Of a stretch of DNA of 64,000 nt, positions 1 to 8,388 are shown piece by piece. Within the stretch, counting starts at the first letter, position 1, and each line of letters opens with the position of its first letter. The notes below the pieces were generated by a model, which saw nothing but the letters and a program-made list of their open reading frames with translations, had not been told where the DNA came from and searched no databases. The translations under genes were made by a program, and so were the position numbers. The DNA is from QAMX01 sp003149835 (GTDB lineage: Bacteria; Bacillota; Clostridia; Oscillospirales; QAMX01), in assembly GCA_959600635.1 (NCBI GenBank), contig CAUGMN010000003.1, positions 1-64,000 of the forward strand, read 5' to 3'.

Positions 1-23
1 TTATTTGGGAGGAGACCATTCAG

Positions 24-962
24 ATGTCGATTACTTACCGTGAACAGGCCTACACAACCTTCGGGCGCGTGCTCGCGATTGAAAACGGCGTCATCGAGCT
101 CTACGTCACGCTCGACGTCGGCCCGCGCATCATCCGCTACGCCCTGGCGGGCGGCGAGAACTTCATGTTTGAGGACGTGGAGGCGCAGATCGTCGAAAAG
201 GGCGCCGATTTCGACGCCTATTTTTACCCCGGCGCTTACTGGCGCACCTATGGCGGCCACCGTATCTGGCTGACGCCGGAGGCCAAGCCCGCGACCTATT
301 ACCCTGACAACGAGCCGTGCGCATACGCCGTCAGCGGCAACGTCTTTACCTTTACGCCCCCGGCGCAGAAGGCGAACCGCGTCGCCGAGCGGCTGATTTT
401 AACGGTCTCCGAGAGCGGCTCTGAGGTCACCGTCCGCGCCGAGGCGACCAACGTCGCCGACGTTCCGCAGACGTTCGGCATGTGGCAGGTCTCCGTGATG
501 TGCAAGACCGGCCTCGCCGTCGTCCCCCAGACGGTGCGCGACACCGATTTGCTTCACAACCGCCGCATGTCGCTGTGGCCGTACTGCGACATGAGCGACG
601 ACCGCGTCTTCTGGGGCAAAACGCTGTTTAGCTTGCAGCAGGATCCCGGCGCGGATCACCCCTTTAAGGTGGGCACTTCCAACGAGCGCGGCTTCGCGGC
701 CTACCTCTGCCACAACGCGCTGTTTGTCAAGCGCCTCCCGTATTACGCCGGCGTGCCGTACCCCGACGACGGCTGCAATTTTGAAATCTACACCAACCCG
801 CACTTCCTTGAAATCGAGAGCCTCGGCCAGCTGGCTCCGGTCGCCCCGGGCGACACCATCGGCTCCGAGGAAATCTGGTCGCTGACGCCCAACGTCGCCG
901 CGCCCGCCGCCGCAGACGAGGCGGCGCTGGCCGGAATCGTGGCGCAGTATATCGAAAAATGA
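24..962 (+). CDS. Galactose-mutarotase-fold protein (DUF4380-like)
   Basis: 312 residues with no signal peptide or membrane segment, so probably cytoplasmic. The start is supported by a GGGAGGAG ribosome site 8-9 bases upstream. The beta-rich sequence, with GPRIIRYALAG near residue 33 and GGHRIWLTPE at 78-87, resembles the DUF4380/aldose-epimerase-like beta-sandwich proteins that bind sugars. I recognise the fold type but not a specific reaction. Its stop codon overlaps the hisA-like start by ATGA, so the two are probably translationally coupled. That partner does not explain its role. The family assignment is from memory of the motif pattern and is moderate. Confidence 0.6.
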   Translation: MSITYREQAYTTFGRVLAIENGVIELYVTLDVGPRIIRYALAGGENFMFEDVEAQIVEKGADFDAYFYPGAYWRTYGGHRIWLTPEAKPATYYPDNEPCAYAVSGNVFTFTPPAQKANRVAERLILTVSESGSEVTVRAEATNVADVPQTFGMWQVSVMCKTGLAVVPQTVRDTDLLHNRRMSLWPYCDMSDDRVFWGKTLFSLQQDPGADHPFKVGTSNERGFAAYLCHNALFVKRLPYYAGVPYPDDGCNFEIYTNPHFLEIESLGQLAPVAPGDTIGSEEIWSLTPNVAAPAAADEAALAGIVAQYIEK

Positions 963-1726
963 GATTCCGGCCGTGTATCGACCTCCACGACGGCAAGGTC
1001 AAGCAGATCGTCGGCGCGACGCTCGGCGGCGGCAAGCCGGCCGAAAACTTCGTCTCTGAGCGCAGCGCCGCCGATTACGCGCGGCTGTTCGCCGCCGACG
1101 GGCTGACGGGCGGCCATGTCATCCGGCTCGGCGGCGGCTGCGAGGAAGCTGCGCTCGCCGCGCTGGCGGCCTATCCGGGCGGCTTGCAGCTCGGCGGCGG
1201 CGTGACGGCGGAGAACGCCCGGTTTTACCTTGACCGCGGCGCTTCGCACGTCATCGTGACCTCGGCGGCCTTCCGCGAAGGCAGGCTGTCAACGGAGGCG
1301 CTCGCTTCCCTGCGCGCCGCGGCGGGCCGGGAGCGCCTGGTGCTCGACCTGAGCTGTCTGCGCGGCGGCGACGGGCGCTACCGCGTCGCCGTCGACCGCT
1401 GGAAAACCGTCACCGACACCGAGGTGACGCCGTCTCTGCTGGCCGGGCTGGAAAAATACTGCGGCGAGTTTTTGATTCACGCCGTCTCCGTCGAGGGCAG
1501 ACAGGCGGGGCCGGATCTGGCGCTCGCCGCGCTGCTGGGCGACTACGCGCGGGGCGGCCTGCCGGTGACCTATGCCGGCGGCCTCGCCTCGGAAACGGAT
1601 ATCGATCGGCTCGGCGCGGCCTGCGGCGGCGCGCTCGACTACACCGTCGGCAGCGCCCTCGACCTCTACGGCGGCCCGCTCCCCTATCGGGTATTGGCGG
1701 CCGGCAGCCGGCGCGAAACGCCCTGA
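959..1726 (+). CDS. hisA: Eukaryotic-type HisA (ProFAR isomerase)
   Basis: Predicted 1-(5-phosphoribosyl)-5-[(5-phosphoribosylamino)methylideneamino]imidazole-4-carboxamide isomerase, a TIM-barrel enzyme of histidine synthesis. Its 255 residues follow the yeast/plant HIS6 pattern rather than ordinary bacterial HisA: CIDLHDGKVKQIVG near the start, NFVSE, HVIRLG, LQLGGGV, VIVTSAAF, LVLDLSC, a W-K-T-VTD stretch, FLIHAVSVEG, VTYAGGL and a GSALDLYGG phosphate-binding end. The start overlaps the preceding stop (ATGA). No other his gene lies in the window, so it sits outside a histidine operon. Family assignment is confident. The transfer history is inference. Confidence 0.88.
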   Translation: MRFRPCIDLHDGKVKQIVGATLGGGKPAENFVSERSAADYARLFAADGLTGGHVIRLGGGCEEAALAALAAYPGGLQLGGGVTAENARFYLDRGASHVIVTSAAFREGRLSTEALASLRAAAGRERLVLDLSCLRGGDGRYRVAVDRWKTVTDTEVTPSLLAGLEKYCGEFLIHAVSVEGRQAGPDLALAALLGDYARGGLPVTYAGGLASETDIDRLGAACGGALDYTVGSALDLYGGPLPYRVLAAGSRRETP

Positions 1727-1739
1727 GCCCCCAAAACAG

Positions 1740-1772
1740 CCGCGCTTCCCCGCGCCGGGAAGCGCGGTTTTC
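1740..1772 (+). terminator. Rho-independent terminator after hisA
   Basis: A stem of about 10 bp (CCGCGCTTCC with GGAAGCGCGG) closes a short GC loop and is followed by TTTTCT. It lies 14 bp after the hisA stop. Confidence 0.85.
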
Positions 1773-1815
1773 TATAAAGGCCGCCGCGCGCCGGCAGAAA
1801 ATTTACCGTTTGTTA

Positions 1816-1845
1816 TTGATTCGCCGGCGAGAGATGTGATATAAT
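1816..1845 (+). promoter_or_regulatory. Sigma-A promoter with extended -10
   Basis: TTGATT (1816-1821), an 18-bp spacer and TATAAT (1840-1845) preceded by TGA form an extended -10. It lies about 95 bp upstream of the P-loop gene start. Confidence 0.75.
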
Positions 1846-1939
1846 AAGGACAGAGAAAGCATCGGTTCAGGCCGCGGCAACAGCCTGCGCCGGGGAACGC
1901 CTCCGGCCAATCAAATTTTATTTTTAGGGGGAGATTCCA

Positions 1940-2350
1940 TTGATTAAGTGCATCGTCGGTTTAAAGGGTTCCGGCAAGACCAAGCAGCTGATCCAGATGG
2001 TCAACGACACCGTACACAGCGAACAGGGCAGCGTTATCTGCATTGAAAAGGACCCCAAGCTCACGTACGACATCAACCATCACTGCCGGCTCATCGATAC
2101 CGTCGGTTATTCTATCAGCGGTTTTGAAGGATTTTACGGATTTATCTGCGGCCTTTACGCCCAGAATTACGATATTTCCGCGATTTTTATCGACAGCCTC
2201 TATAAGATTACCGGCAGCTCAGACGCCGAAGCCGTCAAGGGCTTTTTTGAAAAGCTCGACAAATTCTCCGAGAAAACCGGGATTTCCTTTACCGTCACCA
2301 TCAGCGCCGATGCCTCCGACGTGCCTGACATCGTGAAGCTTTACCTCTGA
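1940..2350 (+). CDS. Small P-loop protein of unknown function
   Basis: 136 residues. A Walker A motif GLKGSGKT is at residues 7-14 and a hydrophobic strand ending in Asp (AIFID, 81-85) could be Walker B. The rest looks like a minimal nucleotide-binding domain without accessory domains. The start is TTG, chosen because AGGGGGAGA lies 6 bases upstream and no ATG precedes the Walker motif. It is monocistronic, with its own promoter and a strong terminator. I do not recognise a named family. A regulatory or stress ATPase is possible, but the sequence only supports nucleotide binding. Confidence 0.8.
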   Translation: MIKCIVGLKGSGKTKQLIQMVNDTVHSEQGSVICIEKDPKLTYDINHHCRLIDTVGYSISGFEGFYGFICGLYAQNYDISAIFIDSLYKITGSSDAEAVKGFFEKLDKFSEKTGISFTVTISADASDVPDIVKLYL

Positions 2351-2407
2351 GCGCGGCAGCCGCGCGGAAAAACGCATAGAATCCCATAACATCCGCCTTG
2401 ACAGAAG

Positions 2408-2440
2408 AGCCGGAACAGCAAACGCTGTTCCGGCTTTTTC
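2408..2440 (+). terminator. Rho-independent terminator
   Basis: A perfect 12-bp stem (AGCCGGAACAGC with GCTGTTCCGGCT) with a 4-base loop, followed by TTTTTC. Confidence 0.92.
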
Positions 2441-2618
2441 AGCGTTCGGCCGCCGGATCGATCTGTGCGCGCGCCCTGCTCTCCCCGTTCTGCCCGCTGT
2501 TTTCCGTTATCGTCTGGCGCGGCGCTTTTGTCGGTGAAAGGCGGCGCCTGTCCCCGCGCTTTTGCAAACGGATTTATCAAAAAAATACTGCGGCGCTCTC
2601 CCCCTTTCGCGCGGCGTG

Positions 2619-2627
2619 TGGTATAAT
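2619..2627 (+). promoter_or_regulatory. Extended -10 promoter
   Basis: TGGTATAAT lies 55 bp upstream of the phosphodiesterase-like gene. No good -35 is visible, as expected for an extended -10. The rest of the 2351-2681 gap holds only this and the terminator. Confidence 0.7.
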
Positions 2628-2681
2628 ATCATCAGCAAAGCGGCTTTATTTTGCCGCAGGAGAAAGAGAGGAACTGATTCT

Positions 2682-3491
2682 ATGTCCGAACCCGCGAACT
2701 CCGTCCGCATCACCCAGACGGCGGCCACCGCCGCCGCGCTGCTCGGCTTTCCCGCCCCGCGGCAGGCCGACGCGCCGGTCGATATCGTCCTGCGCGCGGC
2801 GGAGCGCCGTTTCGGCGGCAGACCCGCGGAGCGGCTTCTGCTCTACAACCCCGACGCGGTCGCGCTCTGGCTGTATCAGAAGTATACCGCGCTGTTTGAC
2901 GGCGTGCTGCTGAACACGCAGCTCGCGCTGCCCGTGCGCTCCGTGATGCCGTCGGTCACGCCGGTCTGCTTCGCCTCGATGTATGCCGGCGTCACGCCTG
3001 AAATCCACGGCATCCAGGCCTACGTCAAGCCCGTTCTCAGCGTGGAGACGCTGTTCGACGCCGCTCTGGCCGCCGGCAAAGCCCCCGCCATCGTCTCGAC
3101 CGAGGGCGACAGCATCTCCAAAATCTTTTTGGAGCGCGATATGGACTATTTTATCTATAAAACGCCCGACGAATGCAACCGCAAAGCCGCGGAGCTGATA
3201 GAACTCGGCCGTCACGAGCTCATCACCGTCTACAACGGGAATTTCGACGGCACCATGCACCGCCACGGGCCGGAGGCCGGGGAATCGCTCGCGGCGCTGC
3301 GCCACAACGCCGCCGCCTTCGCCGCGCTGACAGAGACGGCGCGGCGCGCCTGGGCGGAAAAACGCTTTGCCGTCGCTTTCCTGCCCGATCACGGCTGCCA
3401 TGAAATCGACGGCGGCTGCGGCAGCCACGGCCTCGACATGCCCGAGGATATGAACATCGTCCACTTTTACGGCTTCTCCGCGCCGCGGTAG
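2682..3491 (+). CDS. Alkaline-phosphatase-superfamily phosphodiesterase
   Basis: 269 residues starting MSEPANSVRI. This start is chosen over in-frame upstream codons because it has an AGAGAGGA site and follows the promoter. It matches the type I phosphodiesterase / nucleotide pyrophosphatase family. A metal-ligand region NPD is at 56-58. The nucleophile segment PSVTPVCFASM is at 90-100, with Thr93 the likely nucleophile, followed by GVTPEIHGI. Further metal ligands are in NGNFDGTMHRHGP, PDHG and GSHG. No signal peptide is seen, so a cytoplasmic phosphodiester or phosphonoacetate-type hydrolase is likely. The substrate cannot be told from sequence. Confidence 0.82.
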   Translation: MSEPANSVRITQTAATAAALLGFPAPRQADAPVDIVLRAAERRFGGRPAERLLLYNPDAVALWLYQKYTALFDGVLLNTQLALPVRSVMPSVTPVCFASMYAGVTPEIHGIQAYVKPVLSVETLFDAALAAGKAPAIVSTEGDSISKIFLERDMDYFIYKTPDECNRKAAELIELGRHELITVYNGNFDGTMHRHGPEAGESLAALRHNAAAFAALTETARRAWAEKRFAVAFLPDHGCHEIDGGCGSHGLDMPEDMNIVHFYGFSAPR

Positions 3492-3543
3492 GCGCTGCGC
3501 GCGCAGGAGCGAATCCGGAGCTGCGCAAAAAAGCGTCAAATAT

Positions 3544-3587
3544 AGGCGTCCGCCGGGAAGCTATCCCCGGCGGACGCCTGTGTTTTT
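3544..3587. terminator. Bidirectional terminator hairpin
   Basis: The stem AGGCGTCCGCCGGG pairs with CCCGGCGGACGCCT and is followed on + by GTGTTTTTG. It separates two convergent genes. Confidence 0.85.
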
Positions 3588-3633
3588 GACGCCGTTCCGC
3601 GTTTTTTCAGCCAAAGAGCGGAACCCCGCGCCT

Positions 3634-4227
3634 TTACGCCCGGCCCGCGCCCTCCGGCTCGATAAACGCGCGCAGAACGCCCTTGCTGATCCTGTCCAGA
3701 AGCCGCGCGATCTCCCCGGGCGTCTCGGCCAGCCCGTTCTGCACCCACTCCTGAATCACGCCGACGCTGCCGTTGGCGTCGAAGGTATAGAGCATATCCA
3801 GCACGCGCCGGTCGGCCGAGGGGATCAGCGCGCTCCACTCCTCGATACACTTGTCGCGCGCGATATCGACGATCCGTTTCAGAAACGCCTTGTCGCCGAA
3901 CTCGCTGAACAGAATCCGGCACAAATCGCCGTTGGCCGCGACCGCTTCAAAGATCTCGACGAGCAGCGACGAGAGCGTGTCGGCGTTCAGCGACTTTTCA
4001 ATCGAGCGCTTGATCTCCTCATAGAGCTCGTTTTCGATCTGCGCGAGCAAATCGTATTGATCGGCGTAATGCGCGTAAAACGTGCCGCGGTTGATGTCGG
4101 CGCGCTCGCAGATGTCGGTGACGTTGATTTTATTGATCGGCCGGTCCCGCATCAGCTCCAACAGGCTCTGCCGCAGCACGAGCTTGGTATAGCGGACGCG
4201 CCTGTCCTGTCTGCCGTTTTTTTCCAT
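3634..4227 (-). CDS. TetR-family transcriptional regulator
   Basis: 197 residues. The N-terminal helix-turn-helix spans about residues 14-60 (INKINVTDICERADINRGTFYAHY split across helices), typical of TetR/AcrR regulators. It is followed by an all-helical ligand/dimer domain of the kind found in clostridial regulators next to ABC exporters. It is transcribed divergently from the ATPase/permease pair at 4463-7578 and probably represses that pair and itself. The -35 of its own promoter (4351-4379) lies among short inverted repeats that could be its operator. The inducer is unknown. Confidence 0.9.
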   Translation of the reverse strand: MEKNGRQDRRVRYTKLVLRQSLLELMRDRPINKINVTDICERADINRGTFYAHYADQYDLLAQIENELYEEIKRSIEKSLNADTLSSLLVEIFEAVAANGDLCRILFSEFGDKAFLKRIVDIARDKCIEEWSALIPSADRRVLDMLYTFDANGSVGVIQEWVQNGLAETPGEIARLLDRISKGVLRAFIEPEGAGRA

Positions 4228-4350
4228 GTGGCCGCCCCTCCTGAAATAAGTTTACATTTATCGGGGCAAGATATCATACAGATTCGCCCGCCGGTGTTCA
4301 ATGCCCGACATCGCCCCGAAATCTGCTCATTGCAATCCGAACACAATGTT

Positions 4351-4379
4351 ATTATAATTGAATCATGTCAGTTAGTCAA
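4351..4379 (-). promoter_or_regulatory. Promoter of the TetR gene
   Basis: On the minus strand TTGACT (4374-4379), a 17-bp spacer and TATAAT (4351-4356). This is a near-consensus sigma-A promoter. Confidence 0.85.
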
Positions 4380-4400
4380 CACCTTGTACGACAACTGTTG
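4371..4400. promoter_or_regulatory. Candidate TetR operator region
   Basis: Three short dyads crowd the divergent intergenic region: GTTAGTCAAC (4371-4380), TTGTACGACAA (4384-4394) and CAACTGTTG (4392-4400). They overlap the -35 of the regulator promoter. Assignment as operator is inference from position. Confidence 0.4.
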
Positions 4401-4462
4401 GAAAAATTTGGTTTTTGTCCCGCGTTGCAGAGAAGAGCGGCGGGAAAGGGAGCGTGTGGGGC

Positions 4463-5164
4463 ATGGAATTTGTCAGCTTAACAGATGTGTGCAAATATTA
4501 TCAGAGCGGCGGCGAACGGATTGCCGCCTGCGACAATGTGTCGTTTGAAATCCGGGAGGGCGAATTCTGCGTCGTCGTCGGGCCGAGCGGAGCCGGAAAA
4601 ACGACGGTTCTGAACCTGCTCGGCGGCATGGACGCCTGCGACGGCGGCCGGATTTTTGTCGGCGGCACCGAGGTCAGCGCCTTGAACGAGCGCCAGCTCA
4701 CAAAATACCGCCGCCTCGACGTGGGCTTTGTGTTCCAGTTTTACAACCTCGTGCAGAACCTGACCGCGCTGGAAAACGTCGAGCTGGCGTCGGAAATCTG
4801 CCGCGACCCCTTGGACGCCGCCGAGGCCCTCAAAGCCGTGGGGCTGGCGGAGCGCATGAAAAATTTCCCCGCGCAGCTCTCGGGCGGCGAGCAGCAGCGC
4901 GTCTCCATCGCGCGGGCCATCGCCAAAAACCCCAAAATCCTGCTCTGCGACGAGCCGACCGGCGCGCTCGACTATGAGACCGGCAAAACGATCTTGAAGC
5001 TGCTGCAAGGCTGCTGCCGCGAGACGAAAAAGACCGTCATCGTCGTCACCCATAACGCCGCGCTCACCGCCATGGCCGACCGCGTCATCCGTATCAAAAA
5101 CGGGATCGCCGTCAGCGTCGAACAAAACGCGCATCCCGTGCCCGTGGAGGCGATCGAATGGTAG
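4463..5164 (+). CDS. ABC exporter ATP-binding protein (MacB/LolD type)
   Basis: 233 residues. Walker A GPSGAGKT is at 40-47, signature LSGGEQQR begins at 139, and Walker B ILLCDEPTGALD is at 159-170. The family powers FtsX-type permeases in mechanotransmission or export of peptides, antimicrobials or lipids. The start MEFVSLTDV is chosen because an AAAGGGAG site precedes it and the family begins there. The stop overlaps the permease start by 7 bp, so the two form one operon. Control by the divergent TetR gene is likely. Confidence 0.93.
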   Translation: MEFVSLTDVCKYYQSGGERIAACDNVSFEIREGEFCVVVGPSGAGKTTVLNLLGGMDACDGGRIFVGGTEVSALNERQLTKYRRLDVGFVFQFYNLVQNLTALENVELASEICRDPLDAAEALKAVGLAERMKNFPAQLSGGEQQRVSIARAIAKNPKILLCDEPTGALDYETGKTILKLLQGCCRETKKTVIVVTHNAALTAMADRVIRIKNGIAVSVEQNAHPVPVEAIEW

Positions 5165-7578
5165 GCAGGCGCTATTTCAAATGCGTTCTCCGCGAAATTA
5201 AGTCGAGCTTCGGCCGCTTCGTGGCGATTATCGCCATCGTCGCGCTGGGCGTCGGCTTTCTCGTCGGGCTTTTGTCGGCGACGCCGGACATGCGCGCCTC
5301 CGCCGACCGGTTCTACAAAAAGGGCGGCATGGCCGACCTCTTTATCCGCTCGGCCTCCGGCTTTTCACAGGCCGAGCTCGACGCCCTCGGCGCGCTTGGC
5401 TGCGTCGGCGACGTCCTGCCCGCCTATGTCACGGATACGCAGCTCGTCACCGGCGGGGACGAGACGGCGACGGCCCGCCTTTACGGGCTGCCGCTGCTTG
5501 AAACAGGCGGGGTTCTGCCGGTCAACCGCCTGACGCTCGTTGAGGGGCGGATGCCCTCGGCGCAAAACGAGTGCGTCGTCCAGCTCCCCATCGGCGACAT
5601 GACCGCCGTCGGCGTCGGCGATACGCTGCGGCTTCCGGCAGCATCCGGCGGACTCTATACGGAGCTTGAATACACGGTCGTCGGCGTCGTGCGCAACCCG
5701 TTTTACTTTTCCACGGAGCGGGAATTCAGCCGCGTCGGCAGCGGCCGCGTCGACATGATCGTCTATGCCGACGAATCGTGTTACGCGCCCATGCCCTATA
5801 CGGACGTGTTCCTCACCGTGGCCGGAGCGGATGAATTCGAGGCGTATTCCTCCGGTTATGAAGACGCCGTCTCCGCCGCCGCCGGCGAGGTCGAACAGCT
5901 CGCGCCGCTCTCCGAAGCAGGCGCGCCGCTCTGGTACGTCCTGGACCGCCGCGCCAACACCAGCTATGTCAGCTATGAGGCCAACGTGGAAAAGGTCGCC
6001 GACATCGCCAAAATCTTTCCGGTCTTTTTCTTTCTCGTCGCCGTGCTCGTGACGCTGACGACGATGACGCGCATGGTCGAGGAGGAGCGCACCCAGATCG
6101 GCACGCTCAAAGCCCTCGGTTTCAGCGAGAGCGCGATCATGCTCAAATATGCGGCCTACTGCGGCCTGGCGACGCTGCTCGGCTGCGGCGTCGGGCTGGC
6201 GGCAGGCTTCCGGCTGCTGCCGTCCGCGCTCTACTCGGCGTATGCCGCGACCTATGATCTGCCGCCGTTCGTGGCGGAGTTCAACCTCGTGTTCGGCGCA
6301 ATCTCCTGCTCCGCCGAGCTGGTGTGCACGTTTTTGGCGACCTTCTTCGCCTGCCGCCGCTCTCTGAAAGAAAAGCCCGCGGCGCTGATGCTGCCGCGCG
6401 CGCCCAAGGCCGGCCAGCGCATTTTTCTCGAAAGGATCCGGCCGCTCTGGAAGCGCCTCTCCTTTTCCTACAAGGCCACGGCGCGCAACATCTTCCGCAA
6501 TAAGAAAAACCTCGTCCTCACCGCCGTCGGCGTGGCCGGCTGTACGGCGCTGATGCTCACCGCGCTCGGCATCCGCGATTCCATCAGCGTCATGTCGGAC
6601 CGGCAGTTCGCGGAGATCCTGCGCTATGACGCCGTCGTCAACCTCAACGGAGCCGGCTACGACGAGACGCTGGACGCTTTTCTCTCCGACAAAGCTCCGC
6701 TCTCCGTCCAAACGGAAGCGGTGACCCTGCATGCCGGCGGCGAATCGGTGACGCTTACCGCCCTCGTCCCCGAGGACGCGGCGCGTTTTTCCGAATTTGT
6801 CGGCCTCTTCGACCGCAAAAGCGGCGACACGCTCGGTTTTGACGACGCTTCGGTTCTCCTGACTGAAAAAGCCGCCGAGGAGCTCGGCGTCGCGGCGGGC
6901 GATACGGTGACGCTGAAAACGGGCGATCTGAATACCGCGGTTTTCACGGTGACCGGCGTGTGTGAAAACTACGTCGGCTCCTATCTCTACATCGGCCGCG
7001 GCTGCTACGAGGCGAGCCTCGGCGTTCCCGCCGATAACGCCCTGCTGCTGCGGACAGGGCTTGCCGGCGCCGCCGAGCAGAACGAGGCGTCGGAGCGGCT
7101 TTTGGAAAGCGGGGCTGTGGCCTCGGTGGAATGGCTGTCGCAGACGCGCGCGACCTACGACCGGCTGCTGGAAAGCCTTGATTTCGTCGTCCTGCTGCTG
7201 GTCGGCTGCGCGGGCGGGCTGGCCGTGATCGTGCTCTACAACATCACCAACGTCAACATCAGCGAGCGCACCAAGGAGCTGGCGACGCTGCGCGTGCTCG
7301 GCTACCGCCACGGCGAGGTGGCGCGCTATATCTTCCGCGAGATCGCTGTTCTGACCGTGTTCGGCCTCTGCATCGGGCTGCCGCTCGGCGTTTTGCTGCA
7401 CCGCTACGTCGTCGCCGTCGCCGACAGCGTCGATCTCATGCTCGGCCGGCAGATCTTCACCGCCAGCTTCCTGATCGCCGCGGCTGTGACGCTGGCGTTC
7501 TCCTTCATCGTCGACCTGCTCATGCTCATCAAGCTGCGCCGCATCAAAATGGCGGAGTCGCTGAAAGCGGCGGACTGA
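5158..7578 (+). CDS. FtsX-type ABC transporter permease
   Basis: 806 residues with one N-terminal membrane helix (about 17-40) and a large extracytoplasmic MacB-like domain. Helices and an FtsX core follow around 275-395. A second membrane helix then begins a second extracytoplasmic domain, and a final FtsX core spans about 675-795. The duplicated 4+4 helix layout is that of Firmicutes exporters that pair with a separate LolD-type ATPase. The substrate is unknown. The partner ATPase overlaps its start. No truncation is evident. Confidence 0.9.
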   Translation: MVGRRYFKCVLREIKSSFGRFVAIIAIVALGVGFLVGLLSATPDMRASADRFYKKGGMADLFIRSASGFSQAELDALGALGCVGDVLPAYVTDTQLVTGGDETATARLYGLPLLETGGVLPVNRLTLVEGRMPSAQNECVVQLPIGDMTAVGVGDTLRLPAASGGLYTELEYTVVGVVRNPFYFSTEREFSRVGSGRVDMIVYADESCYAPMPYTDVFLTVAGADEFEAYSSGYEDAVSAAAGEVEQLAPLSEAGAPLWYVLDRRANTSYVSYEANVEKVADIAKIFPVFFFLVAVLVTLTTMTRMVEEERTQIGTLKALGFSESAIMLKYAAYCGLATLLGCGVGLAAGFRLLPSALYSAYAATYDLPPFVAEFNLVFGAISCSAELVCTFLATFFACRRSLKEKPAALMLPRAPKAGQRIFLERIRPLWKRLSFSYKATARNIFRNKKNLVLTAVGVAGCTALMLTALGIRDSISVMSDRQFAEILRYDAVVNLNGAGYDETLDAFLSDKAPLSVQTEAVTLHAGGESVTLTALVPEDAARFSEFVGLFDRKSGDTLGFDDASVLLTEKAAEELGVAAGDTVTLKTGDLNTAVFTVTGVCENYVGSYLYIGRGCYEASLGVPADNALLLRTGLAGAAEQNEASERLLESGAVASVEWLSQTRATYDRLLESLDFVVLLLVGCAGGLAVIVLYNITNVNISERTKELATLRVLGYRHGEVARYIFREIAVLTVFGLCIGLPLGVLLHRYVVAVADSVDLMLGRQIFTASFLIAAAVTLAFSFIVDLLMLIKLRRIKMAESLKAAD

Positions 7579-7583
7579 AAAGG

Positions 7584-7612
7584 TTGCCGCCCGGCAGATT
7601 TTGTGCTATACT
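7584..7612 (+). promoter_or_regulatory. Sigma-A promoter
   Basis: TTGCCG (7584-7589), a 17-bp spacer and TATACT (7607-7612), with TG one base before the -10. It lies 50 bp upstream of the following gene. Confidence 0.8.
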
Positions 7613-7661
7613 GTCATGGTGTTCCGGCGGATTGATACGATGATTCAGAGGAGGAAGCGGC

Positions 7662-8327
7662 ATGAAGCTGTATGTCAAACAGATGTATGACTGGAATTAC
7701 TACGCATACTACGCGGAGGATGTCGACGAGCCATACTGGGGCTTTTTCAAAAACGAGCTGTGGTGGCAGGTGGGAAACAGCTTTATCAAGCCGTATGACA
7801 ACGTCGAGGGGTTTGAATACTGTGCGGAGAACTTCGCAAAATACGGGGAAACGGCCGTTTATCAGCTGTTGAAAATTCTCCCCGCGCCATGGGAAAAGGC
7901 GCTGGACTTCCTCATTCCCGAGATGAAAGCGCTGGGCGTCGACTGGTTTGTCCACGGCAGCGCGGCCATGGCGCTCTGGGGCATCGGCGTCGCGCCCAGA
8001 GACCTGAACGTCATCATTCCGAACGCAGCCGACTACGACAAGGTGCGAAGCCGCTTTTTCCGGCTCGCAATCAAGCCCTTTGAGCGCTGCGACAACTGGC
8101 TGATGAGCGCGCTCGGCAGCATTTTTCACGAGGCCGTGATCGGCTTTGCCTTTCAGAACGCAGCGCCCGAGCCGTTTGACATGAACCGGCTGACGCGCCT
8201 CGATTATCACGGAGAGGCGGTTTTTGTGCCGGGGTTGGAATCGCTGCGGCAGGATAACGCGGCGATGAACCGGCCGGACAGAGTTTCCATGATCGAAAAG
8301 AGAATGCGTGAAGCCGCCCGCGCCTGA
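7662..8327 (+). CDS. Nucleotidyltransferase-like protein, degenerate active site
   Basis: 221 residues with a strong GAGGAGGAAG ribosome site. The segment HGSAAMALWG (98-107) followed by PRDLNVII (112-119) resembles the glycine/serine loop and metal-ligand strand of the nucleotidyltransferase superfamily (GGxA then RxxDxD). The second acidic residue of the expected DxD is Asn (D-L-N), which would weaken or abolish catalysis. The first 80 residues are rich in Tyr, Trp and Phe and unfamiliar. No antitoxin-like partner is adjacent. The fold call is an inference; function is unknown. Confidence 0.6.
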   Translation: MKLYVKQMYDWNYYAYYAEDVDEPYWGFFKNELWWQVGNSFIKPYDNVEGFEYCAENFAKYGETAVYQLLKILPAPWEKALDFLIPEMKALGVDWFVHGSAAMALWGIGVAPRDLNVIIPNAADYDKVRSRFFRLAIKPFERCDNWLMSALGSIFHEAVIGFAFQNAAPEPFDMNRLTRLDYHGEAVFVPGLESLRQDNAAMNRPDRVSMIEKRMREAARA

Positions 8328-8350
8328 GCGTGCGTGCGGCTTCACAGCCA

Positions 8351-8388
8351 AGCGGCGGTCATCATCCGATGACCGCCGCTTCGTCTTT
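8351..8388 (+). terminator. Terminator hairpin overlapping MATE stop
   Basis: A perfect 13-bp stem AGCGGCGGTCATC / GATGACCGCCGCT with a 4-base loop, followed by TCGTCTTTTA. It overlaps the last codons of the convergent MATE gene. Confidence 0.65.

Noticed and set aside
5365..7401. Very long antisense reading frames (for example 678 codons opposite the FtsX permease)
   Set aside because: High GC content gives long shadow frames. They are rich in Arg, Ala, Gly and His and lack domains or ribosome sites.
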